A stretch of 64,000 nt of DNA, from the NCBI GenBank assembly GCA_039931675.1, contig JBDTRM010000260.1:1-64000 (forward strand). The letters run 5' to 3'. Every line of letters begins with the position of its first letter. The stretch's first letter is position 1. Origin of the DNA: JAEUTH01 sp039931675 (GTDB lineage Bacteria > Bacteroidota > Bacteroidia > AKYH767-A > OLB10). This document shows, piece by piece, positions 55,047 through 63,241 of this stretch. A program made the position numbers and the translations under genes. The notes beneath the pieces were generated by a model. The model was not told the origin of the DNA and ran no database searches. It worked only from the letters and a program-made list of their open reading frames with translations.

Positions 55047-55493
55047 TTATGTCGTAAGCAATTGCTTCACCAAAATCGAAACAACCTTGTTATCAGCCTT
55101 GCCTGCAAAATGTTTAGTAGCTGCACCCATCACCTTTCCAAGATCGCCAAGACCTTTTGCATCCACCTGTGCAATCAGTTTTTGCAATTCTGATTTTATC
55201 TCGTCTTCGCTCATCATTGAAGGCAGGTATTTTTCAATTACTGCTACCTCTTCAATTTCTGTTTGGGCAAGGTCAGCGCGGTTTTGCTGCTGGTATATTT
55301 CAATGCTGTCTTTGCGCTGCTTGACTAATTTCTGCAATAATTTAGATTCAGTTGTCTCATCTAACTCGCCTTTGCCGCTGGTGTTTTCTAATAATATAGC
55401 CGATTTTATCGCACGCAATGCCCGCAGTGCTGCTTCATTCTTCGACTTCATAGCTTCCTTTAAATCGTTGTTTATTTTTTCCTGTAAGTTCAT
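55047..55493 (-). CDS. GatB/YqeY domain protein
   Basis: This 148-residue protein is of the YqeY type, related to the tail domain of GatB (the Asp/Glu-tRNA amidotransferase subunit), without the catalytic part. MNLQEKINNDLKEAMKSKNE, ALRAIKSAI, EIYQQQNRADLA, IEKYLPSMMSEDEI and LGKVMGAATKHFAGKADN are the family landmarks. It may bind tRNA; its function is not settled. In many Bacteroidota it lies next to ftsZ; here it is 35 kb away from ftsZ. Confidence 0.92.
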   Translation of the reverse strand: MNLQEKINNDLKEAMKSKNEAALRALRAIKSAILLENTSGKGELDETTESKLLQKLVKQRKDSIEIYQQQNRADLAQTEIEEVAVIEKYLPSMMSEDEIKSELQKLIAQVDAKGLGDLGKVMGAATKHFAGKADNKVVSILVKQLLTT

Positions 55494-55676
55494 TGTAGAA
55501 ATTTTGAGCTTTAAATTTTAAATTTTGAATGAGTTATCCTCCGCTTATCGCAGCGAAATTATAAATTAGTTGGTAAGATGATAAATAAGTAAATCAATCT
55601 TGAGGAAGAATTCAAAAATTTATATGATTCAGAGAATGATGGAAGGCACCAAAATTTTTCTCCGATACAGATTTGA

Positions 55677-58600
55677 TCATCTAATAACAAACGTTGCTGT
55701 GTAAATCACATCACCCGAAAATATTTGCAGGGAATAAATTCCTTTTGCAGCACCAATTACTTCTACATCAATTTTATTTTGACTGATAAGTTTGCTCCGG
55801 GTTTTTAAAATTCGGCCAAGAGCGTCAATGATATGAATGGAGTAATCATTTCTGATAGGTTGATTTATGGATATAGAAAAACTGCCAGAGTTTGGATTGG
55901 GAGTGATTGCTAATTGCCAATTGCCAATTGACAATTGTGAAATTCCTGTAATTGTGATCACATTGCTCACACCTTCACAACCTACAGTGTCAGTAATAAT
56001 TACATAATAGTCTCCGGCTTGTTGAGGTATGTAGTAGCTGTTAGTAGCTCCGGGTATGATACCTCCTGCAACATTGTACCATTGATAAGCAACTCCGTAA
56101 GATGAAAACAGTGTATCACCTGACTGCGTGATTGTAGCCAATGGCGCTTGATATTCCTGGATAAAGTTTACAAGCAATATTGAATCGCATCCTGCCGCAT
56201 TACAGGCAATAAGCTTTACATCAAAGCTGCCGTAATTATTGTAGCAAATATTAGCAGGATTTTGCAGCGTGCTTGAGGTACTATCGGCACCGGGAAAATA
56301 CCATTGCCATGAAGTTGGATTATTTGTGCTGAGATCATAAAAGTCAATGCAGCGTTTCTCACAGAAGGTGGTATCATTGCTCATAAAATTAACCAGCAGA
56401 GCCAAGGCTGTAATTGATATGATATTTGAAGTTGCACTGCATCCTGCACTGCTGGTTACGATTACGTAATAATCCCCAACCGATGGTGGAACAAGATAAC
56501 TACTTGTAGATCCGGCTATAATCCCTGTGGCAACACTATACCATTGATAACTAAAGGCGAACGATGAATATAATACTCCTCCTGATAATGAAATCACAGC
56601 CGTAGGTATAGGGCTTGCGTTAATAAAACCGGGCATCACTAATGTATCGCAGCCGACACTATTGCATGAAATCAAGGTTACATCAAAACTTCCATAACTG
56701 TTATAACATAGGTTGGATGGATTTTGAACTGTGCTTGTTGCAGGAACTGCTCCCGGGAAAAACCATTGCCATGAAGTAGGACTGTTGGTGCTCAGATCAT
56801 AAAAGTCAACGCATTTGTATCCGCAGAAGCTGGTATCATTGCTCATCAGGTTAACCACAGGAAGTACAGCGTTAACTGTCAGTGTATTTGAAGTTGCGCT
56901 GCATCCTGAACTGTTGGTTACCACAACATAATAATTGCCAACCGTAGCTGGAGTAAAAGAACTGCCTGTTGCTCCCGGAATGAGTCCTGATACGCTGTAC
57001 CACTGGTAAGTAAATGCCGGAGATGCATATAAAGTGCCTGCTGATTGTGTGATTATAACTGTTGGCGGAGCAATCGTATTAATAAATCCGGGTATCACCA
57101 ATGTATCACAACCACCACCATTACATGCAATCAACGTTACATCAAAGCTCCCGTAACTGTTATAACATACGTTGGTTGGATTTTGAACTGTGCTTGATGC
57201 CGGAACTGCTCCGGGAAAACTCCAGTTCCATGATGTTGGATTGTTGGTGCTGAGATCATAAAAGCCAATGCAATTGTTGACGCAAAAAACGGTATCAGAT
57301 GAATATAAATTTATAACAGGCACATTACACAGAATTGTATTGAGCATAATACTGTCGGTAGCAAAGCAGCCGCTGTCTTCAACCGTAACAAAATAAGTTC
57401 CGGCTGCAGTTGCAGTAAAGGTTGAATTAGTGGAACCATTTTGCCACTGGTAAGAATGATGCGCACCTGCATTTATAAGAAATGCTGTGCCTGAACAAAA
57501 TGTTGTGTCAGGGCCTAAGTTTAGCGTGGGCAAGGGATGTATTGTTACCTCGATTTGCATTGAATCTGTACCACCCATGTAATATAAAATAACATCTACA
57601 TTATAGGTTCCGGGAGCGGTAAAAATATGTGAGGGATTAAAAAAGGTGGAGAAGTTATCTGCGCCTGATGCGGGATCATCAAAATCCCACTGTGCTCCAA
57701 AAAGGCTTGCGCCAAATGAAAATACAAACTGTGTAGTATCACCAAAACAGTTGTTATAGTAATAAGTGGTGGTGTCAGAAAACTTAACAACCCAGTAGTC
57801 ACTGCCGCCAGAATGTGGTGGATGGGTGCAGTAACCGCCAGTACTGTATGGATTAAATGAAGCAGCAATTATACTCCTGTTTTCTCCTTCCATGGCGAGG
57901 CTTAATTCATGATGGCCATTAGTTAATACAGTTTTGTCCCAAAGAATAGTTCCCGAATTATCAATTTTAAAAACCCAGGGTTGTTCTGTACCGAGTGTGT
58001 TAGCTTCAGTTTTATCTCCGCTGATATTACTGTAAGATGTACTGGTCACAACAAAATTACCATCGTGTGTTTTAGAAGCCATTACATTTTCGTCTTCATC
58101 GGAATTACCACCGCATGATCTATCCCATAACTTATTTCCTAAGGCATCTATTTTAACAAGCCAGACATCGGTATTGCTTCCTCCATGTAGGGGGCTTGTT
58201 TTATTACCGCTTACATTTGAAGTTGAATTTCCGGATAATAGAAAACCTCCATCATCACAAAGTATTACACTATAAAGATTGTCATAACTGTTACCACCAA
58301 ATCTTTTATCCCAAAGCTTGTTTCCCATCGAATCAATTCTTACTACCCAATAATCATTACCTCCCCATGCAGGTTGACTAACATCACCTGAAATCCCAGA
58401 TTGAGTGATACCCCCAATTAAGAAACCATGATCTGCTGTTTGAACAACAGACATTACATTTTCAGTACTTGAACCTCCGAAATCAACATCCCATAACTTG
58501 TTAAGGGTATGATCTGTTTTAATAATCCAAAAGTCATTGCCCCCTTTACCGGGAACAGATTTGTCACCATCAATTCCTGCATTTGTGGAGCAAATTATTA

Positions 58601-59123
58601 AAACTCCATTATCGGCAGTAGGTAATACCTTCGCATTCAATCCTTCAGATTGTGAGGTGCCGAAATTAGCTTGATCGAGCAATGCACCTGAACTGTCAAT
58701 CCTGATTACCCATACATCACTGTAACCAAAATTAGCTTGCATTTTATCACCACCTATACCAGAATTGCTTGCACCCACAACAAGATAGGTAGTATTACTT
58801 TCAACAACTATATTGTATGCGTAGTCGTCACTGGTTCCTCCAAATCGCTTGTCCCATTTCTTAATCCCATTTTGATCAACTTTTATAACCCAAAAATCAC
58901 CTGATGCATTCCAACTACCTTGTGTCTTTTCAAAACTGATTGGAGAATTTGATTGTCCGGCAATCAGATAATTAAAATCAGGAGTTAAAGTCATATCATA
59001 AGGATAGTCATAAGCACTCCCGCCATAAATATTGTCCCACATTTTTACTAACGGGGCTTGGGCATATAAAGCGTTAGAAAAAAAAATAAGAAAAAACACT
59101 GATATTAAGGTAGAAGGTTTCAT
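55677..59123 (-). CDS. Large secreted multi-domain protein (propeller, PKD/Ig-like repeats) with T9SS domain
   Basis: Starting at ATG 59123 the product has 1148 residues, with signal peptide MKPSTLISVFFLIFFSNALY. Residues ~20-430 contain seven or so blades with WDKRFGGSSD..., GFLLSGNSTS and DYWVVRIDS-like motifs. A PKD-like segment follows. Three long tandem repeats of about 154 residues come next (each with NDTxFC, LSTNNPTSWxWxFPGA, CYNSYGSFDVTLI and an Ig-like strand set with YQWY). The last ~75 residues are a type A sorting domain (ITPNPNSGSFSISI ... KGIYSLQIFSGDVIYTATFVIR), preceded by a heptamer-coded linker. It is likely a large surface protein or adhesin; the ligand is unknown. Confidence 0.82.
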   Translation of the reverse strand: MKPSTLISVFFLIFFSNALYAQAPLVKMWDNIYGGSAYDYPYDMTLTPDFNYLIAGQSNSPISFEKTQGSWNASGDFWVIKVDQNGIKKWDKRFGGTSDDYAYNIVVESNTTYLVVGASNSGIGGDKMQANFGYSDVWVIRIDSSGALLDQANFGTSQSEGLNAKVLPTADNGVLIICSTNAGIDGDKSVPGKGGNDFWIIKTDHTLNKLWDVDFGGSSTENVMSVVQTADHGFLIGGITQSGISGDVSQPAWGGNDYWVVRIDSMGNKLWDKRFGGNSYDNLYSVILCDDGGFLLSGNSTSNVSGNKTSPLHGGSNTDVWLVKIDALGNKLWDRSCGGNSDEDENVMASKTHDGNFVVTSTSYSNISGDKTEANTLGTEQPWVFKIDNSGTILWDKTVLTNGHHELSLAMEGENRSIIAASFNPYSTGGYCTHPPHSGGSDYWVVKFSDTTTYYYNNCFGDTTQFVFSFGASLFGAQWDFDDPASGADNFSTFFNPSHIFTAPGTYNVDVILYYMGGTDSMQIEVTIHPLPTLNLGPDTTFCSGTAFLINAGAHHSYQWQNGSTNSTFTATAAGTYFVTVEDSGCFATDSIMLNTILCNVPVINLYSSDTVFCVNNCIGFYDLSTNNPTSWNWSFPGAVPASSTVQNPTNVCYNSYGSFDVTLIACNGGGCDTLVIPGFINTIAPPTVIITQSAGTLYASPAFTYQWYSVSGLIPGATGSSFTPATVGNYYVVVTNSSGCSATSNTLTVNAVLPVVNLMSNDTSFCGYKCVDFYDLSTNSPTSWQWFFPGAVPATSTVQNPSNLCYNSYGSFDVTLISCNSVGCDTLVMPGFINASPIPTAVISLSGGVLYSSFAFSYQWYSVATGIIAGSTSSYLVPPSVGDYYVIVTSSAGCSATSNIISITALALLVNFMSNDTTFCEKRCIDFYDLSTNNPTSWQWYFPGADSTSSTLQNPANICYNNYGSFDVKLIACNAAGCDSILLVNFIQEYQAPLATITQSGDTLFSSYGVAYQWYNVAGGIIPGATNSYYIPQQAGDYYVIITDTVGCEGVSNVITITGISQLSIGNWQLAITPNPNSGSFSISINQPIRNDYSIHIIDALGRILKTRSKLISQNKIDVEVIGAAKGIYSLQIFSGDVIYTATFVIR

Positions 59124-59209
59124 GGAAGCGGAGCTTAGTTGTAATAAATAATTAATAAGTAAATGTATAAGAATTATTTTATGGCAAGGCAAAAAATATT
59201 TGACATTGT

Positions 59210-59519
59210 CGGTTCAACTTTCGGAAAGTGGAAGGAACTTTCCGAAAGTCTCCACCAGAAAAACTTTGTTGACTGCACGCGATACAATCGCGCGCGAGAT
59301 TGACGGGTTCTACTTTCGGAAAGTTCCTTCAACTTTCCGAAAGTTTAGGAAAGGGGAATTTCTTTTGTTGCAGGTTTTGGAAAGTTGTGCAGATCAAAAT
59401 GTCTGACACCCGAAAAAGGTGTCTGACATTGAACTTCACTGACTGCACGCGATACAATCGCGCGCAAGAATTAATCGCGCGCAAGAATTAATCGCGCGCG
59501 ATTGTATCGCGTGCGAGAA
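59210..59519. repeat. Nest of palindromic repeats with a 21-bp inverted pair
   Basis: ACTTTCGGAAAGT or ACTTTCCGAAAGT occurs four times (about 59217, 59237, 59311, 59331). CACGCGATACAATCGCGCGC occurs at 59276 and 59446, and its exact reverse complement at 59494-59513; with flanking bases, 59445-59465 and 59494-59514 form a 21-base inverted pair around two more ATCGCGCGCAAGAAT units. AATGTCTGACACC (59398-59410) faces GGTGTCTGACATT (59418-59430), a 13-bp stem with one mismatch. The nest fills the whole gap between the divergent gene start at 59123 and the end of nadE. Confidence 0.85.
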
Positions 59520-59524
59520 TGAAT

Positions 59525-61201
59525 TCACCCCAGATACTTAGCCACAATAGGCATTCTGCGGCCAAGACCAAAAGCGTGTGGTGATACACGTAAAATAGGT
59601 GCAAACTGGTATCGTTTAAATTCATTGTTGTTTACTAATCGCAAAACTCGTTTTACAAGAGCCTCATCAATCCCCAAACTGATAATATCATTTATGCTTT
59701 TTCGGTTTTCGATATACTGAAATAAAATATTGTCGAGCACTTCATAAGCGGGTAATGAATCAGAATCTTTTTGCCCGGGGCGCAGTTCTGCTGATGGTGC
59801 TTTGGTAATTATGTTGGCAGGAATAATTTCTTTATTGCGATTAATATAATGCGCCAATTCATATACATCGGTTTTGTACAGATCGCCTATTACAGATAAT
59901 CCACCGCACATATCACCGTACAAAGTTCCGTAGCCTACGGCTAATTCACTTTTGTTGGATGTGTTGAGGAGGATGTGACCAAATTTATTGGCTAACGTCA
60001 TGAGTAAACTACCGCGTATGCGCGCCTGCAGATTTTCTTCAGCAACATTAAAAGGTAAACCTTTAAAAAGCGGATTCAATTCATTTTCGAAACTTTGAAA
60101 AATATCTGCAACAGGTATTTTGTAAAATGTAGTGCCAAGATTTGTAATCATTCGTTCAGAATCCATAACAGAATGTTCAGATGAAAACTGCGAAGGCATC
60201 ATCACAGGGAACACATTTTCTTTTCTAAGTGCTTCCACAGTTAGCGCATAAACCACAGCGGAGTCAATACCTCCACTCATGCCTAACGCTGCGGTTTTAA
60301 AATTCATTTTTGTAAAAAAATCTTTGATACCGAGAAGCAAAGCAGAATGAATGCGTTCTGGCTTTGTTGTTTGTGCACTTCGACTTCTCCCGATAGCTAT
60401 CGGGACAGTGTGACCCAAATTTCGAATTTCGAATTTCGAATTTCCAACTTCAAAGTCCACCACCCTAACCTCTTCTTCAAAATAATTTAATTCTTCAACT
60501 ATACTTCCATCTTTATCCAACACCATTGAACCGCCATCAAAAATAATATCAGTTTGTGCGCCTACCTGGTGTATGTAAAAAATGGGTAGATGATATTTCA
60601 GCGCATTTTTTTTCAGTGTGTCTTTCCTTATTTCTGCATGTACGTAACTGAATGGCGATGCTGCTATGTTTACAATAAAATCAGGATGCTCATTCACCAA
60701 ATCATCCATCGGACAATAAGTGTATAATGGATCATCTTCAAGATTCCATAAATCTTCGCATATAGTGAGTGCTATTTTTTTTCCTGCACAGGTGATACAT
60801 TCAAAACTTTTCGCAGGTTCAAAATAACGGTACTCATCAAACACATCATAAGTGGGGAGCAATGCTTTATGTGTTACCGATTTAATTTTTCCATCTTCAA
60901 GAAAATAAGCAGAATTGTATAAATTCTTTCCATCCATAACAGGGTTTATAGTGGGAGAGCCTACAATGGCTGCAATACCTTTACATGCCAATGCAATTTC
61001 ATCTATCGCTTTTAGACATTTATAAATAAAATCATCAAACTCTAAAAAATCAAGTGGGGGATATCCGCACACGCTTAACTCTCCAAACACAATTAAATCA
61101 ACCTTTTGTGCTTTAGCATCATTAATGGCATTGATAATTTTCTTCGTGTTGTATTCGAAGTTACCGATGTGATAGTTAAGTTGTGCAAGTGCTATACGCA
61201 T
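59525..61201 (-). CDS. nadE: NAD+ synthetase, glutamine-hydrolysing
   Basis: Starting at ATG 61201 (MRIALAQLNYHIGNFEYN) the enzyme has 558 residues. The N-terminal nitrilase-like glutaminase domain has Glu in FGELSVCGYPP, Lys in THKALLPTYDVFDEY and Cys in LTICEDLWN. The C-terminal synthetase has the ATP pyrophosphatase loop LGMSGGIDSAVVYA (Ser309 onward) and STSNKSELAVGYGTLYGDMC-type motifs (split: NTSNKSELAVGYG). Catalytic residues are complete. The interdomain linker is odd: it is encoded by three TTCGAAT heptamers and the palindrome TCCCGATAGCTATCGGGA, giving SKFEIRN...VPIAIGRSR. An upstream ATG at 61264 is rejected because the extension is repeat-derived. Next to gldB/gldC as in other Bacteroidota. 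Confidence 0.96.
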   Translation of the reverse strand: MRIALAQLNYHIGNFEYNTKKIINAINDAKAQKVDLIVFGELSVCGYPPLDFLEFDDFIYKCLKAIDEIALACKGIAAIVGSPTINPVMDGKNLYNSAYFLEDGKIKSVTHKALLPTYDVFDEYRYFEPAKSFECITCAGKKIALTICEDLWNLEDDPLYTYCPMDDLVNEHPDFIVNIAASPFSYVHAEIRKDTLKKNALKYHLPIFYIHQVGAQTDIIFDGGSMVLDKDGSIVEELNYFEEEVRVVDFEVGNSKFEIRNLGHTVPIAIGRSRSAQTTKPERIHSALLLGIKDFFTKMNFKTAALGMSGGIDSAVVYALTVEALRKENVFPVMMPSQFSSEHSVMDSERMITNLGTTFYKIPVADIFQSFENELNPLFKGLPFNVAEENLQARIRGSLLMTLANKFGHILLNTSNKSELAVGYGTLYGDMCGGLSVIGDLYKTDVYELAHYINRNKEIIPANIITKAPSAELRPGQKDSDSLPAYEVLDNILFQYIENRKSINDIISLGIDEALVKRVLRLVNNNEFKRYQFAPILRVSPHAFGLGRRMPIVAKYLG

Positions 61202-61259
61202 GTGGGGATTGGGTAATTGAGGTAATTCGGAAATTGGGTTACTCGTTATTGGATGATTC

Positions 61260-61285
61260 GTCATTGCGAGGAACGAAGCAATCTG
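61260..61285. repeat. Plain GTCATTGCGA element upstream of nadE
   Basis: GTCATTGCGA, GGAAC and GAAGCAATCT follow each other, identical in layout to 23920-23944. Loose 7-nt-period sequence (ATTGGGT, AATTGAG, GTAATTC) lies between it and the nadE start. Confidence 0.75.
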
Positions 61286-61355
61286 TTGATGTATAAAACT
61301 GATTTAAAGATTTGGTGATTTTTTATTCTTAATTCAATTCATCGGACAAATAACA

Positions 61356-61397
61356 ATAAAAAAACAAATCCGCAGAAAAAATATTTCTGCGGATTTG
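61356..61397 (-). terminator. Terminator of the outer-membrane barrel gene
   Basis: CAAATCCGCAGAAA (61365-61378) pairs exactly with TTTCTGCGGATTTG (61384-61397) around a 5-nt loop. On the minus strand it is followed by seven T (61358-61364). It ends the gene whose stop is at 61421. Confidence 0.88.
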
Positions 61398-61420
61398 TGA
61401 ATCGAATGTTTTTATGAATA

Positions 61421-62008
61421 TTAAAACAAAATTCCAATCTCTAATTCAACAGAATTGTTTTTAACGCTAATGTCGCTTGATTTAAAAGCATCAATAAATC
61501 CATTATTCCAAACCAATCCTGCAAAGATCATGGTCTGATCTGAAATTTCATATTCAGCTCCGCCACCTATTTTCAAAGCCAGGTAAAAATCATTTACGCC
61601 ACCAGGTACTTCATCTCCTTTGGTGCCAAGGCTCCAGCCCGGTGATAAACCAAACTTTGCATAAAAAAGTTTTTTATCCATTTCTTTGGTATGCATTTTT
61701 ATGGTTATTGGTACTTCAAGATATTGTAAGTTGTAATTATACTTAGTATCAGCATACTTAAGATTACCACCACGGTATGAAAAATCAATTCCCGAGCAAA
61801 AAGAATACCTGCTTCCAAAGAAATATTCGGCAACTAATCCATACGAAAAACCTACTTTCGCCCCCCCGCTTTTAACTCCATCGGTTGTTGAAGTCAGCCA
61901 TTTAACTGAAGGTGTGGCATGTAAGCCAAACTTCCATTGAGATTCAGGTTGACTGTAAGATGAAAAAGTAGTTAGCGCAATAATTAATAACAGAAATAGT
62001 TTTTTCAT
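61421..62008 (-). CDS. Outer-membrane beta-barrel protein, PorT-like family
   Basis: This 195-residue protein has a signal peptide (cleavage near SSYSQ). Alternating hydrophobic strands follow (KVGFSYGLVAEYFFGS, CSGIDFSYRGGNLKYA, LQYLEVPITIKMHTKE, FYAKFGLSPGWSLGTKG), ending in SVELEIGILF with a terminal Phe. The pattern YLEVPI and the size match the eight-stranded 'outer membrane beta-barrel' family that includes PorT, a T9SS component, but also many unrelated barrels. Identity with PorT is not claimed. It lies 28 bases from the divergent gldB, so the two promoters must overlap. Confidence 0.75.
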   Translation of the reverse strand: MKKLFLLLIIALTTFSSYSQPESQWKFGLHATPSVKWLTSTTDGVKSGGAKVGFSYGLVAEYFFGSRYSFCSGIDFSYRGGNLKYADTKYNYNLQYLEVPITIKMHTKEMDKKLFYAKFGLSPGWSLGTKGDEVPGGVNDFYLALKIGGGAEYEISDQTMIFAGLVWNNGFIDAFKSSDISVKNNSVELEIGILF

Positions 62009-62036
62009 AATTAAGTGTCGTTTTTATTTTGATGCA

Positions 62037-63089
62037 ATGTTAAATAATATTTTCCAAAAACAATTTTTAGCTATAACTGTGTTTCTTTTTTTTGTGCTGT
62101 GCATAACATCATGCACGCATCAAAACAAAACCGATGAAAAGAAACACATTGATGTTAGTGAAGTTCCATTAAAATTAAATTTTGATCGCTTTGATAATGA
62201 CTTGATGAGTCCCGATTCGCTCAATGAAAAAAATGTGCCAGCACTGAAAAGAAAATACGGATCCTTCTTTACCATATTTTGTCGTAAGATATGTCCCATA
62301 CCGGTACACATGACCAGTGATACAGCAATTGCACGACAGCTTAACTTTTTCAAGTTCGATAAAGACATAAAAGAAATTTATTCGAGCATTGATACAATGT
62401 ATAAAGATGATCACCTGCTACAGCAGCAGTTAACAGAAGTTTTTAAACATTATCATCATTATTATCCTGACAGCATTATACCACATGTAGTTACTTTTTT
62501 TTCTGCTTTTAATTATGCCACTATTACAACAGATAGTATATTGGGTATAGGTCTTGATTTTTATCTCGGCAGCGACTGCCCTTTTTATACGGGCACTAAT
62601 TTTCCCACTTATTTAACGAAGCGTTTACGGGGTGAATATATTGTGCCCAATTGTGTACAAGGCTGGTATCAAAAGTCAAATGATATCAATAAAGTAAAAA
62701 ATGATTTGTTGTCGCAGATGGTTTATTATGGCAAGATGATGTATTACACAGACCTGATGATGCCTGATGCACCTGATAGTATAAAGTTAGGCTATAGTGA
62801 TATGCAGGTGAAATGGTGTGCCGGTAACGAAGCCAATATGTGGGCTGCATTAATCGAACAAAATTTATTGTACTCCACTAACATGCGTCAATACATGAAA
62901 TTCATTAGTGACGGACCTACTACGCAAGGCTTCCCGAAAGAATCACCTTCGCGTATCGGTTACTATGTTGGCTGGCAAATTGTAAAAGCCTACATGGAAA
63001 AGCATCCTGAAATAACACTTGCGCAATTATGCAAAGAAGAAGATGCACAAAAAATATTAAATGAATCGAAGTATAAACCGAATAAATGA
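62037..63089 (+). CDS. gldB: Gliding motility lipoprotein GldB
   Basis: This 350-residue lipoprotein has a signal peptide ending in the lipobox ITSC with lipidated Cys26. The body matches GldB: VPLKLNFDRFDNDLM near the N-terminus, YTGTNFPTYLTKRL in the middle, and the conserved SPSRIGYYVGWQIVKAYM near the end. In Flavobacterium, GldB is needed for gliding and is linked to T9SS function; the molecular role is not known. gldC follows after 152 bases, and nadE is near, the arrangement known from gliding Bacteroidota. Its stop codon is the first TGA of a GATTTAC heptamer tract. Confidence 0.9.
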   Translation: MLNNIFQKQFLAITVFLFFVLCITSCTHQNKTDEKKHIDVSEVPLKLNFDRFDNDLMSPDSLNEKNVPALKRKYGSFFTIFCRKICPIPVHMTSDTAIARQLNFFKFDKDIKEIYSSIDTMYKDDHLLQQQLTEVFKHYHHYYPDSIIPHVVTFFSAFNYATITTDSILGIGLDFYLGSDCPFYTGTNFPTYLTKRLRGEYIVPNCVQGWYQKSNDINKVKNDLLSQMVYYGKMMYYTDLMMPDAPDSIKLGYSDMQVKWCAGNEANMWAALIEQNLLYSTNMRQYMKFISDGPTTQGFPKESPSRIGYYVGWQIVKAYMEKHPEITLAQLCKEEDAQKILNESKYKPNK

Positions 63090-63122
63090 TTTACGATTTT
63101 TGATTTACAATTTACGATTTGC
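63088..63122. repeat. Heptamer tract between gldB and gldC
   Basis: Five units of the GATTTAC/GATTTTT/AATTTAC kind follow each other at a 7-nt period, beginning inside the gldB stop codon. The unit is the same as at 23874 and 26236. Confidence 0.8.
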
Positions 63123-63241
63123 GTGAGCATTAAAAGTATCTGATCCATCATCTTCAAAAATATACTTGCTTCAATTGAAAAGTGACTGGAATAAAAAAAA
63201 TAATCGGTGTAATCATATTTAATCATTGAAATCCTTTATAA

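Noticed and set aside
61202..61264. Longer NadE from ATG 61264
   Set aside because: The extension is repeat-derived; MRIALAQLNYHIG at 61201 is the usual NadE N-terminus.
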